NCBI RefSeq assembly: GCF_039503195.1
Contig: NZ_JBCJKP010000001.1
Span: 1,488,001 to 1,552,000 of the forward strand
DNA: 64,000 nt
DNA from: Streptomyces mirabilis
GTDB taxonomy: Bacteria > Actinomycetota > Actinomycetes > Streptomycetales > Streptomycetaceae
Direction: 5' to 3'
The position numbers were made by a program, and so were the translations under genes. Under the pieces are notes generated by a model, which did no database searches, was not told the origin of the DNA, and saw only the letters and a list, made by a program, of their open reading frames with translations. How positions within the stretch are numbered: position 1 is the stretch's first letter; each line of letters begins with the position of its first letter. Of this stretch, positions 7,836-15,942 are shown piece after piece.

Positions 7836-8074
7836 GCCCCGGACGGCGGCCACCGACCCCGCCTCGGTGGAGAGGTCCACCGGGGCGAGGGACCGCATGA
7901 CACCGCCGGCCTTCTCGACGCGTTCCACCGTTTCCGCGGTGGCGTCGGCATCGAGGTCGCAGCCGAATACGGTGGCGCCTTCCGCGGCGAATACCTGGGC
8001 CGCGGCCCGCCCTATTCCGGCCCCGTTCCGCTGATGAAAGCGATTTTTCCGGCCAGTCGACCCATGATGGCCAT
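7836..8074 (-). pseudogene. Short-chain dehydrogenase/reductase, N-terminal remnant with frameshift
   Basis: From ATG 8074 the product reads MAIMGRLAGKIAFISGT and then meets a TAG. Supplying one base near 8020-8025 restores the cofactor motif TGxGxxGIG and continues GAGIGRAAAQVFAAEGA, then TVFGCDLDADATAETVERV to DLSTEAGSVAAV. Similarity then stops at the MFS fragment. This is the first 75 or so residues of an SDR, broken in its nucleotide-binding loop and truncated. The missing catalytic part is not nearby, although a C-terminal SDR piece lies at 4625-4795. Confidence 0.8.
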
Positions 8075-8160
8075 GTCCCTTGTCCCGTACCGCCGGTGTG
8101 CGGTGCTGGCAGCGCGGGGACGGCCCTTGCCCAGAACAAGAAAAGGGTCGGCGCAGGGGC

Positions 8161-8234
8161 ATCGCGGTGTCGTATGGCTGGTATGCGGTGCGGTGTCGTA
8201 CGACGGTATGCGGCGCGGTGTCGTACGGCGGTAT
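8161..8234. repeat. Three tandem copies of a 24-25-bp repeat
   Basis: Units 8161-8184, 8185-8209 and 8210-8234 share the core CGGTGTCGTA(T/C)G followed by CGGTAT or TGGTAT; the second and third differ at only two positions. The array lies between the SDR relic and the P450 gene, beginning 8 bp beyond the P450 stop codon (8243). No function is evident. Confidence 0.75.
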
Positions 8235-8242
8235 GCGCGCGG

Positions 8243-9502
8243 TCAGCCGTGGGAGGTGCCCAGCCGTACCGGAAGCACCCGCACGCTGTTGCCGACGAAA
8301 CTGGAGTGCCGGGAGAGCTCCGCCTCCGTCACGGCGAGGTCGAGGTCGGGGAAGCGGGTGAACAGCCGTTCCAGGGCGATGGTCGCCTCCATGCGTGCCA
8401 GCGGGGCACCGAGGCAGTAGTGGGCGCCGTGTCCGAGGGAGAGGTGGCGGGCGGCGCCGGACCTGGCGGGCCGGGTGACGTCGAAGCGGTCGGCGTCCGG
8501 GCCGTGCACGGACGGGTCGCGCCCCGCCGCCGAGTAACCGGCCAGCACGGGCGTCCCCTTGGGGATCACCGTGCCGTCAACCGTCAGGTCCCGCACCGGA
8601 TAACGGAAGGGGAAGTAGCTGACGGGCGCGTCCCAGCGCAGGGTCTCCTCGACCACGTCCGCCCAGCCCACCCCGCCCTCGCCCTTCATGACCAGCTCCA
8701 GCTGGTCCCGATGGCCGCAGAGCGCCCGTACCGCGTTGGTGAGGAGGTTGAGGGTGGTCTCGTGCCCCGCGATGATCATCAGTACCAGGGTGCCGATCAG
8801 CTCCTCCTGGCTGAGCCGGTCGCCCTCCTCGTCCCGGGCGGCGATCAGCGCGCTGGTGAGGTCGTCGCCCGGCCGCTCGCCCCGCGCGACGGCCACGGCG
8901 GTGAGCACGGCGACGAGTTCACGGTTGGCCGCCAGGGCCTTCTCGGGGCCGATGTCGGTGGCGACCACCTGGTTCGACAGGTGGTGCAGCCGGTCGCGGT
9001 GCTCCGTGTCCACCCCGAGCAGTTCCCCGACGACCCCCATGGGCAGCGGCATCGCGAAGTGCCTCCGCAGATCGACGACTCCGCCGTCCCGCTCGGCCGC
9101 GGCCCGGAGGTCGTCGAGCAGTCCCGCCGTCAACTCCTCTATCCGGGGCCGCAGTTCCTCGACCCGGCGCGCGGTGAACGCCTTGCTCACGAGCGAGCGC
9201 AGCCGCCGGTGGTCCTCGCCGTCCGCGGTCGTCATCCCCCGTACGGTCGCGAAGGTCGTGAGCGGCCACCCCGGCGTTATCCGCCCCTCCCGCAGCGCGG
9301 TGAAGTGCTCGGCGCCCTTGGCGACTTCGGGATGCGCGAGGAACTCCTTCAACGCCTCGTGACCGAGCACCGCCATGCCCGCCACCTCGCCGGGCAGCAC
9401 CACCGCCGCGACGGCGCTCCGCTCGAGCAGCCGCGCGTTGTCGGCGTGCGGACAGCCACCGGCCGGGTCCATGCGGTGCGGCGTGACGGGAGAGGTGTCC
9501 AC
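8243..9502 (-). CDS. Cytochrome P450
   Basis: A 419-residue soluble class I bacterial P450. Motifs in order are the I-helix AGHETTL with the oxygen-activating Thr, the K-helix ExxR as EETLRW, and the heme ligand loop HLSLGHGAHYCLGAPLARME with Cys363. Leu replaces the usual Phe at the start of the heme loop (LGHGxHxC). GTG at 9502 is chosen because AAGGAG lies 7 bases upstream; an internal ATG ten codons later is possible. No ferredoxin or reductase gene adjoins it. It is divergent from a methyltransferase gene 160 bp away, which could share its regulation. The substrate is unknown; subfamily CYP105/107-like is a guess. Confidence 0.93.
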   Translation of the reverse strand: MDTSPVTPHRMDPAGGCPHADNARLLERSAVAAVVLPGEVAGMAVLGHEALKEFLAHPEVAKGAEHFTALREGRITPGWPLTTFATVRGMTTADGEDHRRLRSLVSKAFTARRVEELRPRIEELTAGLLDDLRAAAERDGGVVDLRRHFAMPLPMGVVGELLGVDTEHRDRLHHLSNQVVATDIGPEKALAANRELVAVLTAVAVARGERPGDDLTSALIAARDEEGDRLSQEELIGTLVLMIIAGHETTLNLLTNAVRALCGHRDQLELVMKGEGGVGWADVVEETLRWDAPVSYFPFRYPVRDLTVDGTVIPKGTPVLAGYSAAGRDPSVHGPDADRFDVTRPARSGAARHLSLGHGAHYCLGAPLARMEATIALERLFTRFPDLDLAVTEAELSRHSSFVGNSVRVLPVRLGTSHG

Positions 9503-9661
9503 CGGAGGTCTCCTTATGGGCGTGGGGAGTCGGGCGCGGGCGCTGCGAGCCGTTACGACGAAGGATTCTGCCCGCTCGGCCCCGTGACCGACAGCGAGGG
9601 CGTACGCGCCGATCCGCGGTTCTTCCCCCGGATGAGCCTGAGTCCACGGTTGGATGGTTCC

Positions 9662-10492
9662 ATGACCGACGAGCACGAGCGGATGATGCGGGCCAACCAG
9701 GCCAACTGGGACGCGCGGACCCCCGTCCATCTCGCCAGCCGGTTCTACGGGCTGGGCGAGAAGCTCGACCCGGCGCGCTGGTTCGCCGCCTTCGAGTGGG
9801 AGGACCTCGGGGACCTGGCCGGCCTCGACGTGCTCCATCTCCAGTGCCACCTCGGCACCGAGACGATCGCCTTCGCCGAGCGCGGCGCGCGGACCGTCGG
9901 CCTGGACATCTCCGAGGCGTCCGTGGCGGCCGCTGCCGACATCGCGGCACGGGCGGGCGCCGACGTGACGTACGTACGGGCCAATGTGTACGACGCCGTC
10001 GAAGCCCTGGACGGGCGGCGGTTCGACGTGATCTACACCGGCAAGGGCGCCCTGTGCTATCTGCCCGATCTGGACCGCTGGGCCAGCGTCATCGCTCAAC
10101 TGCTGCGCCTGGGAGGGAGGTTGTACATCGCCGAGTTCCATCCGCTGCTCAACGCGCTGGGCCCCAAGCCCGCCGAGGGCGAGGGCACCGAACTGCTGCT
10201 GCGCCACGACTACCTGGGCGGCCGGGACGCCGTGCACCGGAACGCGACCTACACGTACACCGACGGACCGGCCGTCGAGGGCGCGACCGACAGTTACGAG
10301 TGGATGCACGGAATGGACGAGGTCATCAACGCGTTGACGAGGGCGGGACTCGGTGTCCGCCGGCTCCGGGAGAGCGACGAGCTTCCCTGGCCGCGCTGGC
10401 CGCAGATGGTCCGTACGCCGTCCGGCTGGTGGCGCCTGCCGGAGGGGGAGCCGCGCATTCCGCTGCTGTACGGCCTCCTGGCGGGCCGTTGA
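9662..10492 (+). CDS. Class I SAM-dependent methyltransferase
   Basis: A 276-residue methyltransferase. SAM motif I is DVLHLQCHLGTETIAFAERG (post-I acidic residue in TVGLDISEASV). Motif II is FDVIYTGKGALCYLPDL, followed by LLRLGGRLYIAEFHPL and the characteristic tail DSYEWMHGMDEVINALTRAG then LPWPRWPQM. This pattern matches the Streptomyces UbiE/COQ5-like family of small-molecule methyltransferases with a WP-rich C terminus. ATG 9662 is favoured by family length; an in-frame ATG at 9632 is an alternative, and neither has a strong ribosome site. It is divergent from the P450 gene. Confidence 0.85.
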   Translation: MTDEHERMMRANQANWDARTPVHLASRFYGLGEKLDPARWFAAFEWEDLGDLAGLDVLHLQCHLGTETIAFAERGARTVGLDISEASVAAAADIAARAGADVTYVRANVYDAVEALDGRRFDVIYTGKGALCYLPDLDRWASVIAQLLRLGGRLYIAEFHPLLNALGPKPAEGEGTELLLRHDYLGGRDAVHRNATYTYTDGPAVEGATDSYEWMHGMDEVINALTRAGLGVRRLRESDELPWPRWPQMVRTPSGWWRLPEGEPRIPLLYGLLAGR

Positions 10493-10777
10493 GAGCTAGA
10501 TCACAGCCACTTCGCCACAGGCCGTGGTAGTCTGCACTCAGCACTTGTGTACGCCCCGTCTCGGGCGCCGGTGCTGAATCCCCTTCTTTCGCTGACATCC
10601 CCGTCGCGTTTCCGATCGGGCGACCAGCTTCTTCGCATCACCTTCCGAGCGCGGTCAGCCGTAGCTCCTTCAGGTGATCTTCCCCGCCGCACCGAGGCGT
10701 GAGCACGCCGCCTCCCCCCGGCACACCCCTCCCTTCTTCATGACCTCATGATTCCGTCCTCGAAAGGACCACCTCTC
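10493..10777 (+). promoter_or_regulatory. Long pyrimidine-rich leader before the Rho paralogue
   Basis: The 285 bp contain no gene. The last 100 bases before the start are strongly C-rich and G-poor, which is the composition of Rho-utilisation (rut) sites. Since the next gene is a Rho factor and rho genes are commonly autoregulated by attenuation in their leaders, self-termination is a reasonable hypothesis. I could not place convincing -35/-10 hexamers. Confidence 0.35.
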
Positions 10778-11920
10778 ATGACCACCACACTCGAACACCC
10801 TCCCGTACAGAAGCAGCTCCCGGCCCACGCCACCGGTGTCCTCGACATCGCGCACAACGGGCAGGGGTACCTGCGCGCCGCCGAGAGCTGCCTGCCCACG
10901 CCGACCGACGTCCAGGTCTCCGCCGCGCTGATCCGCCGTCACGGCCTGCGCAAGGGCGACACCGTCGAAGGCGTACGCGGCGGACCCCGCGCCCTCGCCG
11001 AGGTCGAGCGGATCAACGGCCGCACCCCCGAAGAGCTGCGCCGCCGCCCGCACTTCCACGACCTCACCCCGCTGCACCCGCGCGACCGGCTCCGCCTGGA
11101 GCACCCGGCGAGCGGCATGGCCGGACGCGTCGTCGACCTGGTCTCCCCCGTCGGCAAGGGCCAGCGCGGTCTGATCGTCGCCCCGCCCAAGACCGGCAAG
11201 ACGGTACTGCTCCAGCAGCTCGCCGCCGCCGTCGCGGGCAACCACCCCGAATGCCGTCTGATCGTGCTGCTCCTCGACGAGCGGCCCGAAGAGGTCACCG
11301 ACATGCGGCGCTCCGTCCGTGGCGAGGTCTACGCCTCGACCTTCGACAAGACGCCGAAGCAGCACATCGCCCTGGCCGAGCTCGTCGTCGAGCGCGCCAA
11401 GCGGCTCGTCGAACAGGGCGAGGACGTCGTCATCCTGATGGACTCGCTCACCCGGTTGTGCCGCGCGCACAACAACGCGGCCGCCTCCGGTGGCCGCACC
11501 CTCAGCGGCGGCGTCGACGCCGCCGCGGTGCACGGTCCCAAGCGGTTCTTCGGCGCCGCGCGCCTCGCCGAGGAGGGCGGCTCGCTCACCATCCTCGCCA
11601 CCGCCCTGGTGGAGACCGGCTCCCGCGCCGACGACTACTTCTTCGAGGAGCTCAAGAGCACCGGCAACATGGAGCTCCGCCTCGACCGTATCCTCGCCTC
11701 ACGGCGTGTGTTCCCGGCCGTGGACATCATCCCTTCCGGCACCCGCCGCGAGGAACTGCTCCTGCCCGGGGCCGAGTTGACGGCCGTACGCGGCCTGCGA
11801 CGCGCCCTGCAGAGCCGGGACGCCCAGGCCGCCCTGGAAACCCTGTTGGAGCGGCTGCGCGCCACGCCGGACAACGCGACCTTCCTGCGTCAGGTCCAGC
11901 CGACCCTGCCCACCGCCTGA
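10778..11920 (+). CDS. rho: Transcription termination factor Rho, short paralogue
   Basis: A 380-residue RNA-dependent ATPase. Residues 15-65 keep a shortened RNA-binding cold-shock-type domain (GVLDIAHNGQGYLRAAESCL). Residues 110-340 hold the hexameric motor: Walker A APPKTGKTVLLQQL, LLLDERPEEVTDM, Walker B DVVILMDSLTRLCRAHN, and the R-loop region LDRILASRRVFPAVDIIPSG. The main Streptomyces Rho is around 700 residues with a long insertion domain. This product lacks that domain and is even shorter than the 419-residue E. coli protein, so it is probably a second, accessory Rho. ATG 10778 follows AAAGGACC; ATG 10748 is a weaker alternative. Confidence 0.9.
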   Translation: MTTTLEHPPVQKQLPAHATGVLDIAHNGQGYLRAAESCLPTPTDVQVSAALIRRHGLRKGDTVEGVRGGPRALAEVERINGRTPEELRRRPHFHDLTPLHPRDRLRLEHPASGMAGRVVDLVSPVGKGQRGLIVAPPKTGKTVLLQQLAAAVAGNHPECRLIVLLLDERPEEVTDMRRSVRGEVYASTFDKTPKQHIALAELVVERAKRLVEQGEDVVILMDSLTRLCRAHNNAAASGGRTLSGGVDAAAVHGPKRFFGAARLAEEGGSLTILATALVETGSRADDYFFEELKSTGNMELRLDRILASRRVFPAVDIIPSGTRREELLLPGAELTAVRGLRRALQSRDAQAALETLLERLRATPDNATFLRQVQPTLPTA

Positions 11921-12043
11921 CCCCACCGCGAATCCGCCACGCCGGACCCCCGGACCTCTCCCGCGTGTGGCATCCGGGTACTGCATCCCCTCGCTCGGGC
12001 CTGGCACCCCGGCGCACGGCGACTCCGTTCCTACGTTGACAGT

Positions 12044-13213
12044 ATGACAATCGGATTCCCATCCCGGATGGTCGTCTCGTTGACCGCCTTCTCCTGCTCC
12101 GCCCTCTGTGTGGCCGGAGCACTGGCCCTCGCGCCGAGTCCGGCCCTCGCCCGCCTCGGTACGGGCCTGCCGAGACCCATGGCCGCCCAGACGCCCTACC
12201 TCCAGCGGGCCGGGACACAGGTACGCACACGGTCCGACGCCCCCGCACTGCCGAACGTCTCGGCGCTGTCGTGGGTGGTGGCCGACTCAGGCACCGGCGA
12301 GGTGCTCGCCGCGCACGACGCGCACCTCAAGCTGCCGCCCGCCAGCACCCTCAAGACCCTTTTCGCGCTCACCGTGCTCCCGGCGCTGCCCGCCGGCATC
12401 CAGCACACCGTCAAGGAGGAGGAACTGGAGGGCATCGGCGACGGCAGCAGCTTGGTGGGCGTGGCCGCGGGGCACACCTACCGCGTGGCCGACCTGTGGC
12501 GCGGCGTCTTTCTCAACTCCGGCAACGACGCCGTGCACGTACTGGCCGCGATGAACGGCGGCTGGCACCGGACGGCGGTCCGGATGCAGGCCAAGGCCCG
12601 CTCGCTGGGCGCCCTCGACACCCATGTCGAGTCGCCCGACGGCTACGACACCCCCGGCCAGGTCTCGTCGGCGTACGACCTCGCGGTCTTCGGACGGGCC
12701 GGCCTGCGCAACCCGGAGTTCGCGCGCTACTGCTCCACCGCCGAGGCCACCTTCCCCGGCGACGGCTACCCGTACCAGATCCAGAACACCAACCGGCTGC
12801 TGACCGGCGCCGACGGGGTGGCGCCCTACCCAGGCCTGATCGGCGTCAAGAACGGCTACACCACCAACGCGGGCAACACACTCGTCGCCGCCGCGCACCG
12901 GGGCGGACGCACCCTCCTCGTCACGGTGATGAACCCTCAGGCGGGTGGCGGCACCACGGTGTACGAGGAGGCCCGCTCGCTGCTCGACTGGGGCTTCGCG
13001 GCCGCCGGGCACGTCGAACCCGTCGGATCGCTCCCCGACAGCCGGTCCGTCCCGGCGGCGGGCGCCTCGCCCGTGCAGGCGAGAACCGGGTCCGCGGGCG
13101 GCCCCGACGGCGGCTGGCCGGAGGCGGCCGGAATCCTGGGCGCCGCGGGTCTGGGCGCGGGCGGAGTGGCCCTCGCTCTGCGTCTCAAGGGCGTGCGGGC
13201 CACCCGCGACTGA
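12044..13213 (+). CDS. D-alanyl-D-alanine carboxypeptidase (peptidase S11), membrane-anchored
   Basis: A 389-residue secreted penicillin-binding protein that trims the terminal D-Ala of peptidoglycan stem peptides. It has an N-terminal signal sequence (residues 1-36, ending SPALA). The active-site boxes are SxxK as S101-T-L-K104, SxN as S159-G-N and the KTG-like box as KNGYTT. After the catalytic domain come a low-complexity linker and a C-terminal transmembrane helix (ILGAAGLGAGGVALALRLKG) with a basic tail, the usual sortase-independent anchor. KNG in place of KTG is a known variant in actinobacteria. The last 277 bp lie opposite the 3' extension of the glycosyltransferase gene on the other strand. 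Confidence 0.9.
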   Translation: MTIGFPSRMVVSLTAFSCSALCVAGALALAPSPALARLGTGLPRPMAAQTPYLQRAGTQVRTRSDAPALPNVSALSWVVADSGTGEVLAAHDAHLKLPPASTLKTLFALTVLPALPAGIQHTVKEEELEGIGDGSSLVGVAAGHTYRVADLWRGVFLNSGNDAVHVLAAMNGGWHRTAVRMQAKARSLGALDTHVESPDGYDTPGQVSSAYDLAVFGRAGLRNPEFARYCSTAEATFPGDGYPYQIQNTNRLLTGADGVAPYPGLIGVKNGYTTNAGNTLVAAAHRGGRTLLVTVMNPQAGGGTTVYEEARSLLDWGFAAAGHVEPVGSLPDSRSVPAAGASPVQARTGSAGGPDGGWPEAAGILGAAGLGAGGVALALRLKGVRATRD

Positions 13214-14322
13214 CCCGCCGGCAGCCACAGCAACAGCCCCAGTGTGATCCACGTGTACGTGTTGCTGCCGAGGAATCCGTCGAGGCCGGAGGAGTCGTCG
13301 AACCAGAGCCACACCACGCTGCTGCACAGCACCGCGTACAGGGCCGCCGCGACCCGCGCCCGGTGCCGGTGCAGCAGTACGGCGAAGGACGGCAGCAGCC
13401 AGACGAGGTGGTGCACCCAGGTGATCGGGCTGAGGAGGCAGGCGGCGAGCCCGGTGAGGGCGAACGCGGCCGTCCAGTCCTCGTCGGCCAGCGCCCTCGA
13501 GGTCCGCCACGCCCAGACGCACAGGATCAGCAGGGCGGTCGCCGCCCACACGGCCCGACTCGGTTCGCCCGGTGCGGCGAGCCGGGCCAGGACGCCCTGC
13601 AGCGACTGGTTGGAGACATAGGCGAGACGTCCGATGCGAGTGGTGTCCCACAGTGCCTCGGACCAGTAGAAACGCGAGGCGTCCGGTGCCGCCCAGGCCG
13701 CGAGACCGGTGGCCGCCGCGGCGACGGCCGTCGCGACGCCGGCGGCGCGCCAGCGGCGGCCGAACAGCAGCAGACCGATGAAGAGCGCAGGGGTGAGCTT
13801 GATCGCGGCGGCCAGCCCGATGCCGACGCCCGCCCGGCGTCCCCGGCCGGTCGACAGCAGCCAGGCGTCGCTCAGGACGAGGGCCAGCAGCAGCAGGTTG
13901 ACCTGCCCGAAGCTGAAGGTGTCGCGGACCGGTTCGAGCAGGGTCAGCAGACAGGCCACGAGGGCGTAGCCGTACCAGCCGTAGCGGCGCAGCGCGGGCC
14001 CGACCAGGATCCACACCACGAGCGCCAGCGCCACGAGATTGAGCACCACGGAGACGGCGATCGCGATGCGCAGCCCGACAAGCGCCATCGGCAGCATGGC
14101 CACGGCCGCGAACGGCGGATAGGTGAATCCGTACGTGGTTCCCGGCACCCAGTAGTCGTAGATCCGGCCGCCGTGATGGACCCAGGCGTCGACGGTGCCG
14201 TAGTAGACGCGCAGATCGAACCAGCCGCGCAGCAGCGGCACGGTCGCGGTGAACACGCCCACCGAGACGGCGAGAGAGAGCAGGCCGAGCAGCCGTCGGC
14301 CGTCGGTGTCCAGATGTCTCAT
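12937..14322 (-). CDS. DUF2029/GT87-type polyprenol-phosphate-mannose glycosyltransferase
   Basis: A polytopic membrane protein with about 10 transmembrane helices. It carries FDLRVYYGTVDAWVHHGGR and YGFTYPPFAAVAMLP near the N terminus, the DxD-like loop and YPPF being typical of the GT-C/GT87 family of mycobacterial alpha-mannosyltransferases. Conserved SITWVHHLVWLLPS lies near the end. The ATG overlaps the upstream gene's stop (ATGA). The transmembrane part ends near residue 370, at 13215; the frame then runs another 90 codons, Arg/Pro/Ala-rich, antisense to the carboxypeptidase gene before its first stop at 12937. Either the tail is real or the gene ends in read-through over a neighbour after loss of its original stop. 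Confidence 0.8.
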   Translation of the reverse strand: MRHLDTDGRRLLGLLSLAVSVGVFTATVPLLRGWFDLRVYYGTVDAWVHHGGRIYDYWVPGTTYGFTYPPFAAVAMLPMALVGLRIAIAVSVVLNLVALALVVWILVGPALRRYGWYGYALVACLLTLLEPVRDTFSFGQVNLLLLALVLSDAWLLSTGRGRRAGVGIGLAAAIKLTPALFIGLLLFGRRWRAAGVATAVAAAATGLAAWAAPDASRFYWSEALWDTTRIGRLAYVSNQSLQGVLARLAAPGEPSRAVWAATALLILCVWAWRTSRALADEDWTAAFALTGLAACLLSPITWVHHLVWLLPSFAVLLHRHRARVAAALYAVLCSSVVWLWFDDSSGLDGFLGSNTYTWITLGLLLWLPAGQSRVARTPLRRRARATPPAPRPAAPRIPAASGQPPSGPPADPVLACTGEAPAAGTDRLSGSDPTGSTCPAAAKPQSSSERASSYTVVPPPA

Positions 14323-15731
14323 GCCGTCCGTCCCAGCACCGGCGGCTGCGCCGGCTCCTCGGCCCTGGCGGCCTGACGGGCCTGCCAGAGCACGACGAGG
14401 GCGAGCGCGCCGCCGGATACGGCCAGCACCACCTGATCCACGTCCGGCGGTCCGCCACTGGGCAGGACGGCGAGCGCGAGTACCGCACTGGCCGCCGCGA
14501 CCCGGTGGCGCACCGAGCCGTTGGGCGCCGCGGCGGCGATGAGGAACAGGCCCCACAGGGCGTACCAGGGCCGGATCGCGGGACCGAACACGGCGACCGC
14601 GCCCAGGCTCAGGCCCAGCGCGTAGATGGGGCCCGGCCGCAGGCGCAGCCATATGAACAGGACGACCAGGACGGTCACCACCAGCCCGGTCGCGTGCCAG
14701 ACGGGCATCGCCAGCGGGGCGAGACCGCTGCCGAGATCCTCCAACAGGGCGCCGGTGGCGCGGCCGAGGACGCTGGTGGGCGACCAGTTGTGCGGGGAGA
14801 CGGGGGTCTTCAGGGCCGCTATCCAGCCGTACCCCGTGCCCGCCACGGCGGTCACCGCGGCCGTGGTGGCGAGCGCGACCCCGGTCGTGGTCAGGACCGT
14901 GCGTACTGCTCCGCGACGCCCGCGCAGCGCCACCACCGCCAGCAGGCCGAGCACGGCCGGCGCCTTGACCAGTGCGGCGAGGGTGATGAGGACGACGCCC
15001 AGCAGGTGCCATCGGCCGCGCGCGGCGACCAGGCCGACGCCGAGCAGTCCCAGCATGATGGCGTCGTTGTGCGCACCGGCCACCAGGTGCAGCAGCACGA
15101 GCGGGTTGAGCGCGCCGAGCCACAGCGCGGCGGCCGGATCGGCACCGCTGTGCCGGGCGAGGCGGGGCAGCGCCGCCGCCATCAGGCCGACGCCGAGCAG
15201 CGCGACCAGGCGCATGCCGAGCAGGCCGGCCGGTATCTCCCCGCGGGTGAGGCCGGACAGCGCGGAGGCGACGGCGAGGAAGACCGGACCGTACGGCGTC
15301 GAGGTCTGCTGCCACACCGGTGCCACCTCGTCGGCGAGCGGCCCGCCGAGCTGCGCGGGCCCGTTGGCGTACACGTCGATGTGCGCGTCGACCATGGCGC
15401 CCTGCGCGAGATAGCTGTACACGTCCCTGCTGAACAGCGGCGGCGCGAGCAGCAGCGGCGCCGCCCACGCGGCGAGCACCAGGAGCAGTGCGCGTGGCGT
15501 CGGCGGCTCTGGACCGCGTACGACCTTGCCGAGCAGCACCCACGCGGCGATCAGCAGGACGACGCCGAAGTAGACCCCGACCACGCCGAGTACGGCACGC
15601 GCGGAGCCGGGGGCGAGGAAGTCCCGCGTGGGCAGGGCGCCGGCCGTCTCACCGCCGAGCGCGAGGAAGGCGGTACCGGTCAGGCCCAGGGCCTGACAGC
15701 GGTGGAGATCGAAGGGAGCCTTGGCCAACAC
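14319..15731 (-). CDS. MptB-like alpha-(1->6)-mannosyltransferase family membrane protein
   Basis: A 470-residue GT-C glycosyltransferase with about 12 membrane segments. The motif LFSRDVYSYLAQGAMVDAHI carries the conserved D-V-Y-S-Y after the first large loop; QQTSTPYGPVFLAVASALSG and LVAGAHNDAIMLGLLGVGL are further hallmarks of the MptB/DUF2029-related family. These use polyprenol-phosphate-mannose on the outer membrane face. It is coupled to the GT87 gene by an ATGA overlap; the two probably act on one cell-envelope glycan. GTG 15731 has no good ribosome site, so the start is uncertain. Confidence 0.82.
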   Translation of the reverse strand: MLAKAPFDLHRCQALGLTGTAFLALGGETAGALPTRDFLAPGSARAVLGVVGVYFGVVLLIAAWVLLGKVVRGPEPPTPRALLLVLAAWAAPLLLAPPLFSRDVYSYLAQGAMVDAHIDVYANGPAQLGGPLADEVAPVWQQTSTPYGPVFLAVASALSGLTRGEIPAGLLGMRLVALLGVGLMAAALPRLARHSGADPAAALWLGALNPLVLLHLVAGAHNDAIMLGLLGVGLVAARGRWHLLGVVLITLAALVKAPAVLGLLAVVALRGRRGAVRTVLTTTGVALATTAAVTAVAGTGYGWIAALKTPVSPHNWSPTSVLGRATGALLEDLGSGLAPLAMPVWHATGLVVTVLVVLFIWLRLRPGPIYALGLSLGAVAVFGPAIRPWYALWGLFLIAAAAPNGSVRHRVAAASAVLALAVLPSGGPPDVDQVVLAVSGGALALVVLWQARQAARAEEPAQPPVLGRTA

Positions 15732-15826
15732 TTGGCAAGCGTGTCAAGGGCGGGTGGCCGGACAGCGACGTCGTGCCTTCCCGGCGGCATCCGTGGAGTT
15801 ACCTCCGCGTGGCGCTCCGTCGGGTG

Positions 15827-15900
15827 CGGGTGCGTGGTGGCTTGTCGCGCCCACGCGGCGGAGCCGCATCGTGTCACAGCCCCGCGCCCCTGACGGGGGC
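15827..15900 (-). repeat. Streptomyces intergenic repeat element, copy 1
   Basis: On the minus strand the stretch runs AGGGGCGCGGGGCTGTG, then a GCGGCTCCGCCGC hairpin, then GTGGGCGCGAC and AAGCCACC. I recognise this from memory as a frequently repeated intergenic element of Streptomyces chromosomes. It lies between the mannosyltransferase and glutaminase genes. A related copy lies at 18429-18472. Confidence 0.6.
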
Positions 15901-15942
15901 GCTCCACCGAGCCGGGACGGGGTGAACCCCACCCGTACGGAC

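Noticed and set aside
10493..10560. TAGTCT near 10530 as a -10 element of the Rho gene
   Set aside because: No acceptable -35 hexamer occurs 16-19 bp upstream.
11905..11935. Duplicated CCCACCGC around the Rho stop codon as another stop-spanning tandem repeat
   Set aside because: Only an 8-bp match with non-matching flanks; within chance for this GC content, unlike the four strong cases.
12937..15543. An 868-codon minus-strand open frame over both glycosyltransferase genes
   Set aside because: Only the part from ATG 14322 onward has membrane-protein sequence; the upstream part is the antisense or shifted frame of the MptB-like gene with no recognisable domain.
15732..15760. TTGACA at about 15743-15748 (minus strand) as a promoter for the MptB-like gene
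   Set aside because: The matching -10 position would lie within the coding region, downstream of the proposed start; no suitable second hexamer was found.
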